From Welwitschia mirabilis (taxonomy: Eukaryota; Gnetophyta; Gnetopsida; Welwitschiales), in assembly GCA_051453625.1 (NCBI GenBank), contig JBOZIK010000001.1:223389221-223453220 (forward strand): a stretch of DNA of 64,000 bases. Direction: 5' to 3'. The notes beneath the pieces were generated by a model. That model did not search any database and was not told the origin of the DNA. It worked only from the letters and a program-made list of their open reading frames with translations. The first letter of the stretch is position 1; each line of letters opens with the position of its first letter. The translations under genes were made by a program, and so were the position numbers. Below, in pieces: positions 50,754-62,043 of this stretch.

Positions 50754-50939
50754 ATAACATCATTAGATGACATCACAAGGATGATGTGATTATTAATTAA
50801 AAATAATAAAAACACCATATATATTCTACTACATAACTTATCAATATATGCATTTCTACATTAAAGGCTATAATATTAATAAGGAATATTAATAATATTA
50901 ATCAATAATAAAGTTACTAATAATTTACATTTACTAACA
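50754..50939 (-). repeat. Terminal-repeat copy 2
   Basis: It shares the ATCATTAGATGACATC block, the AACACCA block and a TGTTAGTAAATG-like minus-strand start with copy 1. It would be the start of the 5' LTR of the same minus-strand element. Confidence 0.5.
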
Positions 50940-53400
50940 ACTTATATATTAGAAATCATAAGTAATCTTGTTATAACTAGTTTAAGTTTTAATCATGATA
51001 GGATTTTAAGATGTAAAGTTTTCTAAGTTCGTCAAGATAATAGAACATGTTACTTTTCTTTATGTTTCTTTTTATGCATCAGATATGCTTTTAACCTTTA
51101 GAAATAAAAAAAGTCATTCTACTTAATACCATCATGACTATTTCACTTCAATGACTAGTAATAAATACAATTTCTTGAAATTTATTCTTACTCTTTAATC
51201 ATGTAAGTAAATGACATGAAGTAATTTTATTAAAAAAGGACTTAAAATTTAGAAGAAAAATAAAATTTTAAAAACTTTAAAAAGCGATATTTAAATAATA
51301 TTTCTAATGCAAAAATGTTGTTAAAGTTCTAATTTTCATGATTTTAAGAATTTTGAACCAAGTTGCGAGTGATTCAAGTCCTTTGCAAGATATCTGAAGA
51401 AGCTTAATCTTGTTAGCCTCCAAATTACTACATTAGATAATTCTTTTATTGTAATTTAGCCTATTAATTACTTAGCATGACATGAATTTATAGCAATGTA
51501 TTTATCTTTTTAAGATCAATTTTCAAGAAACTCTATATTCTAAAAATTCTAAAATTAATCAATTATTTTATTAAGAAAATGTGGAAATTATTATTTGTTA
51601 TGCATGTTGCCTTCTTCTTAGGGTTTCTAGGTAATTGTACATGTAAATATCTCCTTTGTATCAACGTTTAATACTTAAAATAAATTTTCTTTAGTTAAAT
51701 TTATTTCATACTTCTAGAAATATTAAGTAGATTAGAGAATTTTATCATTTTTACAAGGGTGAATAGAGTAGATTTTTAAGGAGATTCTAGTTTAATCTCT
51801 ACTATTACTAGCATGCCTAAGCCCTCTTATATTTATTTTTTAAGGATTCTATAGGAGTTACGGACAGTGATATATGATTATCCTATGATAACTTTGTGAT
51901 TAAAGCTAGTGATACAAGCAAGAATTTATTATAATGCCACATTATAAAAGCACATAAAATCTTTATTTATCTTATAAGAATCATATCCCTTAGGATGCAA
52001 CATACTATATGTTTTTTTATTATGAATGAGAAAATAAATGACATAGAAAAAACTAGTACATTATTCATAAACTGCATTATCATAATTATTATCCTTCTAA
52101 AGTTAAAGGGATTAGGTGTGCTCGCTAGCCATTAATTATAGTTATATCTGACAGATTAAGATAGGAATATTATGCAAATGAGATAATTCATAAGATGTAA
52201 TTGGTAGTCTAATATTGGACACTCATTAACTGCTCCTCTTAGTTATAGCTACTCACTCCAAGTAGACTACTTATTTTAGCTATATCCTTGTTCTTCTACC
52301 CCTTCATGTTTACCTTTATAAAAGTATTTAAGAATAAAATTTATTAATAGAGAATTCATAGCTTAAATATGATAGGTTCTTATAGGAGGTGCTGCAAAAA
52401 AACAGATCAAAGACTAAGAAATTAATAGGTGGAATAAAGGAATACATGGAATAACAAAGATAGAAGAGAATTTGAGCAATCTCATGCTTTACATTGCTCT
52501 CTTACTCATTTAAATTTACATTTTATATTTTTGGTCTATTAGATCAAAACTTCTCTCTCCTATTATTTTCTTATATATATATTCATATATATCTATGCTA
52601 CTAATAAAAATTTTTCATCTTTCTTTCTATGATATAATATGTATTTGAAATTCTTAAATACGCTACTTACCTATTTTAGAGGCTATTATGTGAGATAATA
52701 TATGACATAATCCATCTTTTTTCTACATTTAATATCATTTTATGCCATCTTTTTTAGATATCCTTACATGTTTTCTCATGAAAACATCACTCATAGTAGG
52801 TTACAAGGTGTTAATTAAGAAATTTTTAGTAAATTTTGTAAATCTATCTATAATAATAATGATAATAATAATTAAAAATTAAAAAACTTGACAAGTATGA
52901 AAAACATTAAAAATAAAAACTTTTTAGTATTTAGTATTAAAAAGATAAGATCTTTGAATGCTTATTAGACTACTAATTAAAGGCATATAATATTTGGAAA
53001 GAACCTTCTTCAGTTAGATAAACACTATTCCATCTATAATATAATATTAATTATGTTTATTCAAAGTTGGGTGGCCTAGTTGGTATTCTTTGAGCTGGTT
53101 AAAGAAAGGAAAAGAGAGGGTTATTTTATCATTATCTTAAATAAGAAAATTATGCTTGATATAAGGTATGTGATAGACCTTATAAAATTATTCCCACCTT
53201 ATTATACAATTATAAAAATAAATACTTGTTTAAAGGAAAAGTTCCTCTTATTCTTATGTCTATATCCTTCCTTAATGAAGATTGGGCAAGAATAAAATTC
53301 AAAATAAAATCTCTATTATTAGAACCTATATGTAGTCATCTAATAAGTGCTTAATCCTTTATTTCATTAAACTTCTAAGAAATTTTCTAATAAAAATAAA
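50940..53400. other. AT-rich region without recognised features
   Basis: Several short open frames exist, including 71 codons at 53080-53295 on the plus strand, but none resembles a known protein. Short AAT-rich runs occur near 52.85 kb. Confidence 0.45.
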
Positions 53401-54950
53401 CAATCTACAAAACACTACACTTCATAATAGAATTTTTGCATTACAATAAATAATTATTTGAGATCTTAAATTACAAGATAAATTCTTGTTCTAGAAGGTA
53501 AATCTGAATACAAATCTTTGCTCATAAATTAATATAAATTATTTTGGACCTCTAAGTGCTTCAAATATATGCACGAATCTAAGCAACAAGTATGAAAATA
53601 TCACTTCATTTGAACTGCAACACCTTACTCATCTAACAGCCTTCTTTAGGTCCTACACATGCAAGCATAACATGAGAATTGCAACCTTTAGAGTTCCTAG
53701 TATGATCCATAATAAGTTTTTAGGTAAGTAGGATTTTCAAGCTCAAGATAAGATCCTCAAGAAAATCGAATGTGACCAAAACCTCATAGAAGATATATAT
53801 ATAAAAAAAAATAGATATACATATCCAAGTCTCAGTAATCTAAGAATGTATAATGAATGGTATGCTCTATTAGAAGAAGGTCAAAAATAGTCATTTATCT
53901 AGAGGTTCATTCCTATAGATAGTATAAACCCTTTAGATGGGATAAATACTTTAAAGCCATAAAGCCATCATTTCATACACAACTAGATGGATCACAAACA
54001 TCACTTTGATCACTTTGAAAACTTACTTCCATGGCCAATGGGAGCCGTTTAGGTGAACCAGCCCCTAAAGTTGCATAATTCGGATACTTAATGAGGTTTA
54101 AAGCATAAAGTTAAATTCACAACCAAGATATTATATGTATAAGAAAAGACTCACATGAACAAATAAGATAGTAAGAAAAATTCATGAAACATGTAAAAGA
54201 TGCAAGAATTAATTGGAACATATAAGAAATAGATGAAAGTCCATAAATCATACAAGAAATAAAATGAAAGCCAAAAACCATACAAGGAAATAATGAAGAC
54301 CATAACCATATAAGAAATTATATTAAGTCATAAAACCATATAAGAAATTAAAACAAAAGTCAAGAACCATACAAGAAAATAGATTAAGGCATAAACCATA
54401 CCAACTATAGGATGAAACTTAGGATCTTGTGAAGAAATGCTCCAAGGCTTTACCAGGCTCTAAGATTAAGGTCATTAAGATTCAATAGTAAAATCTCTGT
54501 AGAGATATGAAATAAGAAGAGAAGAAGGTCCTATTTATAGTAGAGGATGTAGGATATGAAGAGAAATCATCATAAAAAAGTGGTAAAGGTGGTAGAAGTA
54601 GTGTGGTGGAAGTGGTAGAGGTAGTGGAAATGATATAGTGGAACTGGTGAAGGTGGTGGAAGTGATCAACGTGATGTAGTAGAAGTGGTGGAAGTGGTGT
54701 GATAGAAGTGGTGAAGGTGGTAGAAGTGGTGGAAATTCCATTACTTTGTTAAGCCACTAGGTAGATAATAAATAATGATTATACTTACCATAAATAATAA
54801 ACCAGACATTAGTAGCAATAACAAAATATTCCATTAAAATGATAGCAGTGATAATTTAAAATATTTTTTTAACTTTTACTAAAAATAAAGAAGAATAAAA
54901 TAATTCTAGACATTAAGCATCTCCATTCAAGTAATTACAAATTCATAACT
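53400..54950 (-). mobile_element. Diverged minus-strand gypsy LTR remnant
   Basis: Blocks in this stretch resemble the 2.4 kb LTR copies at 13.2 and 21.5 kb: the CTAGTATGATCCA block, the AAGATTCAA(T/A)GG(T/C)AAA-type block and a minus-strand TATAAATAG box at plus 54531-54539. Edges are approximate. Confidence 0.5.
54580..54735. repeat. GGTGGAAGT-type minisatellite
   Basis: Runs of GTGGTAGAAGTGGTGGAAGT variants fill about 155 bp, built from units of roughly 9-12 bp. They lie just upstream (minus sense) of the TATA box of the LTR remnant. Confidence 0.8.
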
Positions 54951-55264
54951 CATTGGCATTTTCAAAAATGAGCAATTAAATGAATAAAGCCAAAGCATCA
55001 ATTACAACCGTTATACAAAAGAAAATAATAATCATGGGACTGTTAGCTATAAAAGAAAACATTTAAGAATTAACATAAAATATTAGCCTTATAAAATTTC
55101 ATGTTCTTTTTTAACTTATTTAGCAAGATATTTTGAACTTAAACCTTGATCGTTAAAAATTTGTGATATGACCTTTCTCCATCCTTTAAGAGGTTTTCTC
55201 TTGGAAACTAAAAATTGGCAAAATATTTTATCTCTTCAAACTAATCTACTTCTGCTTACTCCCA

Positions 55265-55440
55265 TGATAAATTTGCTTCTTTAACAGGTTGATGAGTAGT
55301 AAAATTAAATAATTCTAATGTGATTTACATATAAATCAACTATGCTTCTACATCTGCCATGTTTTTAACACCTTTGAAAGTTGGATGATTCATCCTCTTA
55401 AATTGCATCATCATTTTCTTAGTAAAGTTGCCATCTTTCC
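55265..55440 (-). pseudogene. Gypsy gag N-terminal remnant, same family as 18.3-18.8 kb
   Basis: The minus strand reads HPTFKGVKNMADVEA and LFNFTTHQPVKEANLSWE-like segments, parallel to the gag N-terminus near 18.7 kb. The two leaders also align base by base to about 55.72 kb. Confidence 0.65.
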
Positions 55441-55710
55441 TATCATTGTTTTACTCTTGAAGTTTACCCACTAAGTTGTAAACTACTTTAACTAATATTG
55501 TAACTTTAGTTGATCTATTTACTACCCTTCTTAGGGTCATGTTAATCTTGTAAAAATTAAACTACTCATATAACAACCTAAAGTTAATGATAGTTAAGCC
55601 AAGTGAATTCACAAACCTCATAGTAGTTACACGTAGTGAGTTTGCAACCTATCCTTTGATATCAAATTGTAACACCTTAAATTTATATAGGTGAAAACTT
55701 CAAACTCTTT

Positions 55711-55722
55711 GCTCTAATACCA
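55711..55722 (-). other. Primer-binding site of the minus-strand gypsy remnant
   Basis: The minus strand reads TGGTATTAGAGC, one change from TGGTATCAGAGC, three bases after an LTR end TATTACA (plus 55726). It marks the 5' LTR boundary of an element running leftward. Confidence 0.75.
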
Positions 55723-55739
55723 AAATGTAATATCCCTAT

Positions 55740-56165
55740 TGTAATGTTCCAAAATTACGTTTAATTAAGTAATTATTATTAAGTACAATTAAAGTACTTT
55801 TAAGGATAATGATTGCATAATGAAAGGGTGTGACCCTTGGATTTGTAATATTGTATACCTTAATTATGTTATTTAAGCCTACGACATTAGGTGAGGATGG
55901 ATAAACTAGGTGGATGTAATCAATGACAACCTTGGTTGATCCTCAAGGGTCCTAGGAGGGGAACCAAGGTCATAGTCCACATCTTTACGTATAACCACTA
56001 GTCCAAGGCTGTTGTCTAATGATGAGGAATGTAATCCATTGTTTACGATAATAAAGTCCACATTTTATCAAAGTATTCCTTATTATTATTACTGATTCTG
56101 GCATAATATTTATATGTCCTTGTTTATAATGAAATGAACTTAAAATGGTAAAAAGGAACATTACA
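55740..56165 (+). repeat. 5' LTR of the non-autonomous element
   Basis: It begins TGTAATGTTCC and ends GGAACATTACA, an 11 bp inverted terminal pair. It aligns fully with 62044-62468. Confidence 0.9.
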
Positions 56166-56168
56166 TTC

Positions 56169-56180
56169 GGTATCAGAGTC
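56169..56180 (+). other. Primer-binding site, tRNA-Met type
   Basis: GGTATCAGAGTC starts three bases after the LTR end and is close to TGGTATCAGAGC. Confidence 0.8.
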
Positions 56181-56341
56181 ATGAAGAGGGTAAATTACCA
56201 CCTTCAAGATCCAAATAGAAGAGAATATGAAGACATAATATTCACATTGTCATGCTGCATTAAATTAAGGGAACAATAAAAATATATGTCATCTTTTATC
56301 ATGGGATCACGATGATGCTACAGTTCATGAGGCTGATGTCA

Positions 56342-57640
56342 CACTTGAGCGTACGACATCTCACTTGAGTGTACGACATCGCACTTGGATGTCTGATGTT
56401 GTACTTGAGTGTTTGATGTTATACTTATTTCCATAATGCTTTGAAAACTTCCGCTTGATTTTGGAATTGCCTGCTCTACTACAACTTGTTTTGCAATAAG
56501 GGATCTGATGTTATACTTGAGCCTGCAACACTTCAACACCTTTTGTAAGGCCTGGAACTTTGTGTTTCACTTCAGAATCATTCTTAGAACAAGGTATGAT
56601 GTTGCACTTGGGTATCCGACTTTGAACTTGGATGCCCGATGTTGCAGTTGGGTGCCTGATGTCGCACTTACTTCCATAGGTCTCAAGAACCTCCTGTTTA
56701 CCTTTAGCACCTCTTGCTCACCCCGACATGGCTTTTTTTGCCTTGGTTTTCATATGGGAAGCCTCCTTGATGTCGTAGTTGGATGTTCGACATCACACTT
56801 GGGTGCTTGACGTCGCACTTACTTTTTAGGTCTTTAGGACCTTCCGTTTACCTTTGGCACCTCTTGTTCACCTCCAACATGGCCCGTTTTGCTTTGGTTT
56901 TTGTATGAGAAGCCTCTCTGACATCGCAATTGGATGTATAACATTACACTTAGGTATCCGATGTCTCACTTGGATGCCTGATATTGCACTTGCTTCGTAG
57001 GCCTTCAAGACCTCCCATTTACCTCTGGCACCTCCCGTTCACCCTCGACATGGCCTGTTTTGCCTTGGTTTTTGCATGAAAAGCCTCTTCGACATCGCAC
57101 TTGAGTGTCTGATGTTGCACTTGGGTGCCTGATGTAACACTTGCTTCCGTAGGCCTCCAGGACCTCCCGCTTACCTAGGCACCTCTCGTTCACCCCTGCA
57201 TGGCCTGTTTTGCCATGGTTTTCACATGATAAGCCTCTCTGATGTCACACTTGGATGTCTAATATCACACTTGGGTTTCCAATATCGCACTTGGATTCCC
57301 TACATTACACTTGCTTTCATAGGCCTCTAGAACCTCCCATTTACCTTCGGCATGTCCCATTCACCCTTGGCATGGCCTGTTTTGCCCTAGTTTTCACATG
57401 AGAAGTCTTTCTGACATCGCACTTGGATGTATGACATCACATTTGGGTGTCCAATGTTGCATTTGAATGCTCGATGTTACACTTACTTCTGTAGGCCTCC
57501 AAAACCTCCCATTCACCTTTGGAACCTCCTGTTTACCCTTGGCATAGCCTAATCTACTATAGTTTTTACATGATAAGGTTCTTTGACATAGCACTTAGTA
57601 CATGCAAATGCCCAATGTTGCACTTGAGTCTCTGATATTG
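56342..57640. repeat. Hierarchical satellite: 20-mers inside ~150/171 bp units
   Basis: Four consecutive 20 bp units of the CACTTGAGTGTACGACATCG type start at 56342. Farther on, a longer unit containing TGGCCTGTTTTGCC recurs at 56729, 56880, 57051, 57201, 57373 and 57545. The spacings are 151, 171, 150, 172 and 172. The long and short forms differ by one extra 20-mer. It lies between the primer-binding site and gag. Short minus-strand open frames cross it, but their frame is not kept because 20 is not a multiple of three. Confidence 0.88.
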
Positions 57641-57885
57641 TTCCTAGATGCCCAATAACACACAGATCCCCACTGATAGTTGTTAGCCACGTCAGCAAAT
57701 TTATTATGATAATTGCTAAAACTACTTTTTAATTATTTTTCTAACTATATTTTAGTTATAGTTACTAAACTATTATAGCAATACTATAAAAAAATAGTTC
57801 CCATCATAAAAAAAGGGAGTGAACTATTCTTAGAAGAGGAAGAGATAAATTAGTTCAAGAGGACATCAAACTAAACTGGCGCATA

Positions 57886-58690
57886 ATGGAACACAGAGTA
57901 AATGGACAAATGGATGAAATAGAGATCCAACTAAATCATATTCATTCACAAAATGAAATTCTTTCCAATAATATTGATAACCTTATCTCTTGCTTGGAAG
58001 ATATAATTGCAGAACAGAATCCTATAGCATCCCAAGGGAAACCATCCACCTCAGGCCATAATACTCCATCAGATGCAGTCGACTTTCAGAACATTCAAAT
58101 GAGACTGTGAAACATAGAGGTAAACCTTTATGCCTTTCTATCTAATGAAGCAAATAGTTACAAATAAGAATAATAGAAAGGAGAGGAAATTGCTAAGATG
58201 ATATGCCTTAAAACATATGAATGAAAAACCAAAATAAGTGAAGAAGCCATGTCATGGATCCATTAAATAGAAAACTACTTCAACCTTCAGAATGTTCCTC
58301 CAGAAAGACGGTGCATATATGCTACTATTTTTCTTATAGGAAATGAAAAATAATGGTGGTATGAATGCCAACAAAAACATTTTCAAAGAATACCATGGAA
58401 CACATTCATTAAAGAGTTTAAAAAGAAGTTCATCACAGAAGAGTTCATTGCAGATCAAATGGTGGATTTCCAATGCCTTCACTTAGGAAAGCATCCACTA
58501 GATGAACATTGGTCTGAACTCCAGCATCTGATGAAATACCAAAAGAATTTCTCTAAAAAGTAGTCAATTAACAATTTCATTTGCACCTTACCACTCAAAC
58601 TCAGAAGTGTCCTCTACACTTTGGAAATCAAATAAATTGAGGATGCCTACCAAAAGATAAAACACTATCTTCAAGGGTAAGATACTTGAT
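57886..58690 (+). pseudogene. gag remnant of unit 1
   Basis: After an N-terminal open stretch starting MEHRVNGQMDEIEIQLNHIH (74 codons, coiled-coil-like), broken frames give ENYFNLQNVPPERR, WWYECQQ, EFKKKFITEEFIADQMVDFQ and LPLKLRSVLYTLEIK. This is the order of a plant gypsy capsid (Retrotrans_gag) domain. Stops at about 58110, 58270 and later prevent translation. Confidence 0.75.
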
Positions 58691-59769
58691 GGAATGAGCA
58701 CCACAACTTCTAAGCAGACAAATCCATTCTATAAAGGTTTTAGATACTAGTACTAAGTAATTGAGAAATAAAAGTATAAAGGAAACATGCATCTAATGGA
58801 CCGCCTTTGTAATCAACCTTGGGAAAATAGGGAGTATATGCAAGCGATCTCTTTCAAACTTTTTAGTAAACTATGATATGTTAGTTTCTTACTTTTTAAT
58901 GTATTTATTAATATGTAGTTTTTTCCTTCCTTATGTTTTATGGATAATATAAATAAATAATTTGGATAAGCATGCCATCACAAATAATGGAAGAAGAGGA
59001 GAAACCATGCTCGAGGATGAGCATGATGCTTAAGGGGGAGGGAAATTGCTAAGATGATACTAGCAATGCTAATATTCATTAAAGTCCAAATCCTTTCAAC
59101 TTGGATTGCAAACAGGGGAGACCATTATAACACATTTGGAGGGTGTTAGCCATGCATAGCCTAGTCTAATCAGATATATGGTGTTGAAGGAAAGGGAAGA
59201 AGGAAGAAGCTCTTTGGTTCAAGCACTTTTCTACCACTGATTTTATTAAAGTCAATGCAACTACTATCCCCATGAAACTCGGTAGACTTATGGTAATAGT
59301 AAAGTCTAGGAAACAATCAGATAAGAAAAATAGGAAAGTATTTATTATTTAATTTAGTTATTTTTTGAAATATTTTAATTTAAATATGTTAATTGTCAAT
59401 TGTTAATTTTTTTAAAATTAATANNNNNNNNNNNNNNNNNNNNNNNNNNNNNNNNNNNNNNNNNNNNNNNNNNNNNNNNNNNNNNNNNNNNNNNNNNNNN
59501 NNNNNNNNNNNNNNNNNNNNNNNTAGCACAAAAACCCCCATTGATAGTTATTAGCTACATCAGCAAGCTTATTATCATAATTACTAAAAGTACTTTTCTA
59601 ACTATTTTTCTAATCATCTTTTAGTTATAGATACTTAATTGTTATAATATTACTATAAAAGGAAATAATGTTCACCATAAAAAAGGAGTGAACTATTCTT
59701 ATAAGAGAAGTGAAAAGAAAGAGGTAAATTAGTTCAAGAGGATGATAAACCAACTAGCACATCATCAAA

Positions 59770-60640
59770 CACAGAGTGCATGGACAAATGAATGAAATAG
59801 AGATCCAACTAAATCATATTCATTCACAAAATGAACTTCTTGTCAGTAGGATTGACAACCTCCTCTCTTACTTGGAAGCTAGACCTATACAATAGAATCC
59901 TATAGCATTCCAAGAACAACCATTTACCTCAAGCCATAATACTCCATCAGATGCAGTCAAACTTTAAAACATTCAAATGATACTGTGAAACACAAAGGCA
60001 AACCTTCAAGTCTTTTCATCTAATAAAGCAAATAGTTACAATAAATAATAATAGGAAGGATAGGAAATTACTAAGACGATACACCTTAAAACATATAAAG
60101 GCAAAACCAAAATAAGTGAAGAATCTATTTCATGGATTCATTAAATAGAAAACTACTTCAACTTTAGAATGTTTCTCGAGAAAGATCATGTGTATATGTT
60201 GCTACTTTTCTTACAGGAAATGAACAAGAATGGTGATCTACATGATAGAAAAAACATTCTCAAAGAATACCAGGAGACACATTCCTAGAATAGTTCAAAA
60301 AGAAGTTCATCCCAGAAGATTTCATTCAAGATCAAATGGTGGAGTTCCAATGCCTTTGCTTAGGAAAGCGTTCACTAAATGAACATTAGTCTGATCAAAT
60401 GGTGGAGTTCGAATGCCTTTGCTTAGGAAAGCATCCACTAGATAAATATTAGTCTAAATTCTAGTACCTAATGAAATACCAAAAGAATTTCTCTGAAAAG
60501 CAGTCAATTAACAATTTCATTGGCACCTTACCACTTGAACTTAGAAGTGTCCTCCACACTTTGGAAATCAAATCAACTGACGATGCCTACCGAAAGATAA
60601 AACACTATCTTCAGGGGCAGAATACTTGATGGAATGAGAA
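59770..60640 (+). pseudogene. gag remnant of unit 2, with in-frame 63 bp duplication
   Basis: This is a diverged copy of the unit 1 gag with more stops. The segment around DQMVEFQCLCLGK is duplicated exactly in register at 60330-60392 and 60393-60455 (63 bp, 21 codons). Confidence 0.7.
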
Positions 60641-61455
60641 CCAAAACTTCTAAGTAGAGAAATCCATTCTATAAAGGTTTTAGATACTAGTACTAAGTAA
60701 TTAAGAAATAAAAGTATAAAGGAAATATACATATAATGGGCCCCCTTTGAAATCAACATTGGGAAAATAGGGAGTGTATGCAAGAGATCTCTTTTAAACT
60801 TTTTAGTAAAACATGATATGTTACTTTCTTACTTATTAATGTATTACTAATATGAAATGCTTTCCTCTCTTATGTTTTATGGATAATACAAAAAATAATC
60901 TGGATAAGCATGCCTTTACAAATAATGGAAGAAAAGGAGAAACCATGCTCAAGGATAAGCATGATGCTTAAGGGGGAGGGAAATTACTAAGATGATACTA
61001 GTAATGCTGATGTCCATTAAAGTCCAAATCCTTCCAATTTGAATAGTAGATAGGGAAGGCCACTATAACACATTTGCAGGGTATTAGCCATGCATAGCCT
61101 AGTGTAATTAGATATATGGTTTTGAAGGAAAGGGAAGAAGGAATAATATATTTGGTTCAAACACTTTTGTATCACTAATTTTATTTAAAGTTAATGTAAT
61201 AACTATTCCCATGAAACTTGGTAGACTTATGAAGATAGTGAAGTCTAGGAAATAATCAGATAAGAAAAATAGGGAGGTATTTATTATTTAATTTAGTTTT
61301 TTTTTAAATATTTTAATTTAGATATGTCCACTTTCAATTCTTAATTTTTTTAAAAAATTAGTAAGTAAGGGTTATTATATAATAAAACAATAATACACAT
61401 ATAAATATTCTATTATATAACTACTTATCATATAATAAGTCACTACTATTAATGT

Positions 61456-61456
<1 letters not shown>

Positions 61457-61486
<30 letters not shown>

Positions 61487-61523
61487 AAGAAAAAATTAAA
61501 ATAATAATAATAATAATAAATTA
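61457..61523. repeat. TA and AAT microsatellites
   Basis: A (TA)n run covers about 61457-61487 and an (AAT)n run about 61499-61523, just after gag unit 2. Confidence 0.9.
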
Positions 61524-61748
61524 TTATATATGTATATAACATAATATACAATAATAAATAAGATGTCATGACATAAATTTAACTTAAATTAATAAGAATA
61601 AATTAAAAATAAAAATAATAATAATCGTGTATAAGAGCAATAATCACAAGCATAATCTTATTGAAAATTAACATCAATTTGCAAATATTTATAAGATGTA
61701 ATTGCTTTTTTTTAATTTTGTATGATACATGAAAAAAAAACTTTTAGT

Positions 61749-61815
61749 TTGGTAATAGTCTAACTTTTAAAACACTTGCCTTTCAAATGAAAAGCAATGA
61801 ATTTGATCATTTGGG
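61749..61815 (+). other. tRNA-like module in the 3' internal region
   Basis: TTGGTAATAGTC (A-box-like) is followed by CTTGCCTTTCAAATGAAAAG, which recalls a tRNA anticodon stem-loop, then by GAATTTGATCA (B-box-like, 61799-61809). The order and spacing fit a worn tRNA-derived sequence. No aminoacyl acceptor stem could be drawn. Confidence 0.4.
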
Positions 61816-61919
61816 ATATCTTCACTTAGCACATGAATCCTAGAAGGTCTTGGGTATATTATGATGACTAAGAGATACTAATGGAGACTTAAAATGAATA
61901 ACTAGTGGGTGCAGGTGTA

Positions 61920-62007
61920 AGCAGTCCATCCATTAGAGAATGCAGGCTCAAGTGGTCCATCCACTAGAGGATGTACGCATGAGCAGTCCATTCACTAGAG
62001 GATCACT
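61920..62007. repeat. 31 bp tandem repeat, about three copies
   Basis: Units start at 61920, 61951 and 61982 with the shared core GTCCATCCACTAGAGGATG. The last unit is partial. They lie just before the polypurine tract. Confidence 0.85.
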
Positions 62008-62028
62008 ACTTAAGAACGAGCATGAAAA

Positions 62029-62043
62029 TTAAGGGGGAGGGAA
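62029..62043 (+). other. Polypurine tract before the 3' LTR
   Basis: TTAAGGGGGAGGGAA directly precedes TGTAATG. The upstream bases GAGCATGA are shared with the tracts at the ends of the two gag units (59030, 60968). Confidence 0.8.

Larger units (their letters stand above)
57657..61350 (+). repeat. Two tandem ~1.9 kb units, each with gag and polypurine tract
   Basis: Unit 1 runs from 57657 to the gap at 59424-59523 and unit 2 from 59524 to about 61350. Each has a non-coding leader, a gag remnant, a TTAAGGGGGAGGGA tract (59030, 60968) and an LTR-like AT-rich tail. Matching anchors are 1866 bp apart near the leader and 1938 bp apart at the tract. The difference is mostly a 63 bp duplication in unit 2. 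Confidence 0.82.

Noticed and set aside
54535-54741. Pro/Leu/His-rich 68-codon minus-strand frame
   Set aside because: It is the translation of the GGTGGAAGT minisatellite.
57005-57594. Minus-strand protein-coding repeat in the satellite
   Set aside because: Some peptide similarity exists between units, but the 20 bp step shifts the frame and stops separate the units, so the DNA repeat explains it.
61375-61569. Tyr/Ile-rich 64-codon minus-strand frame
   Set aside because: Translation of TA and AAT microsatellites.
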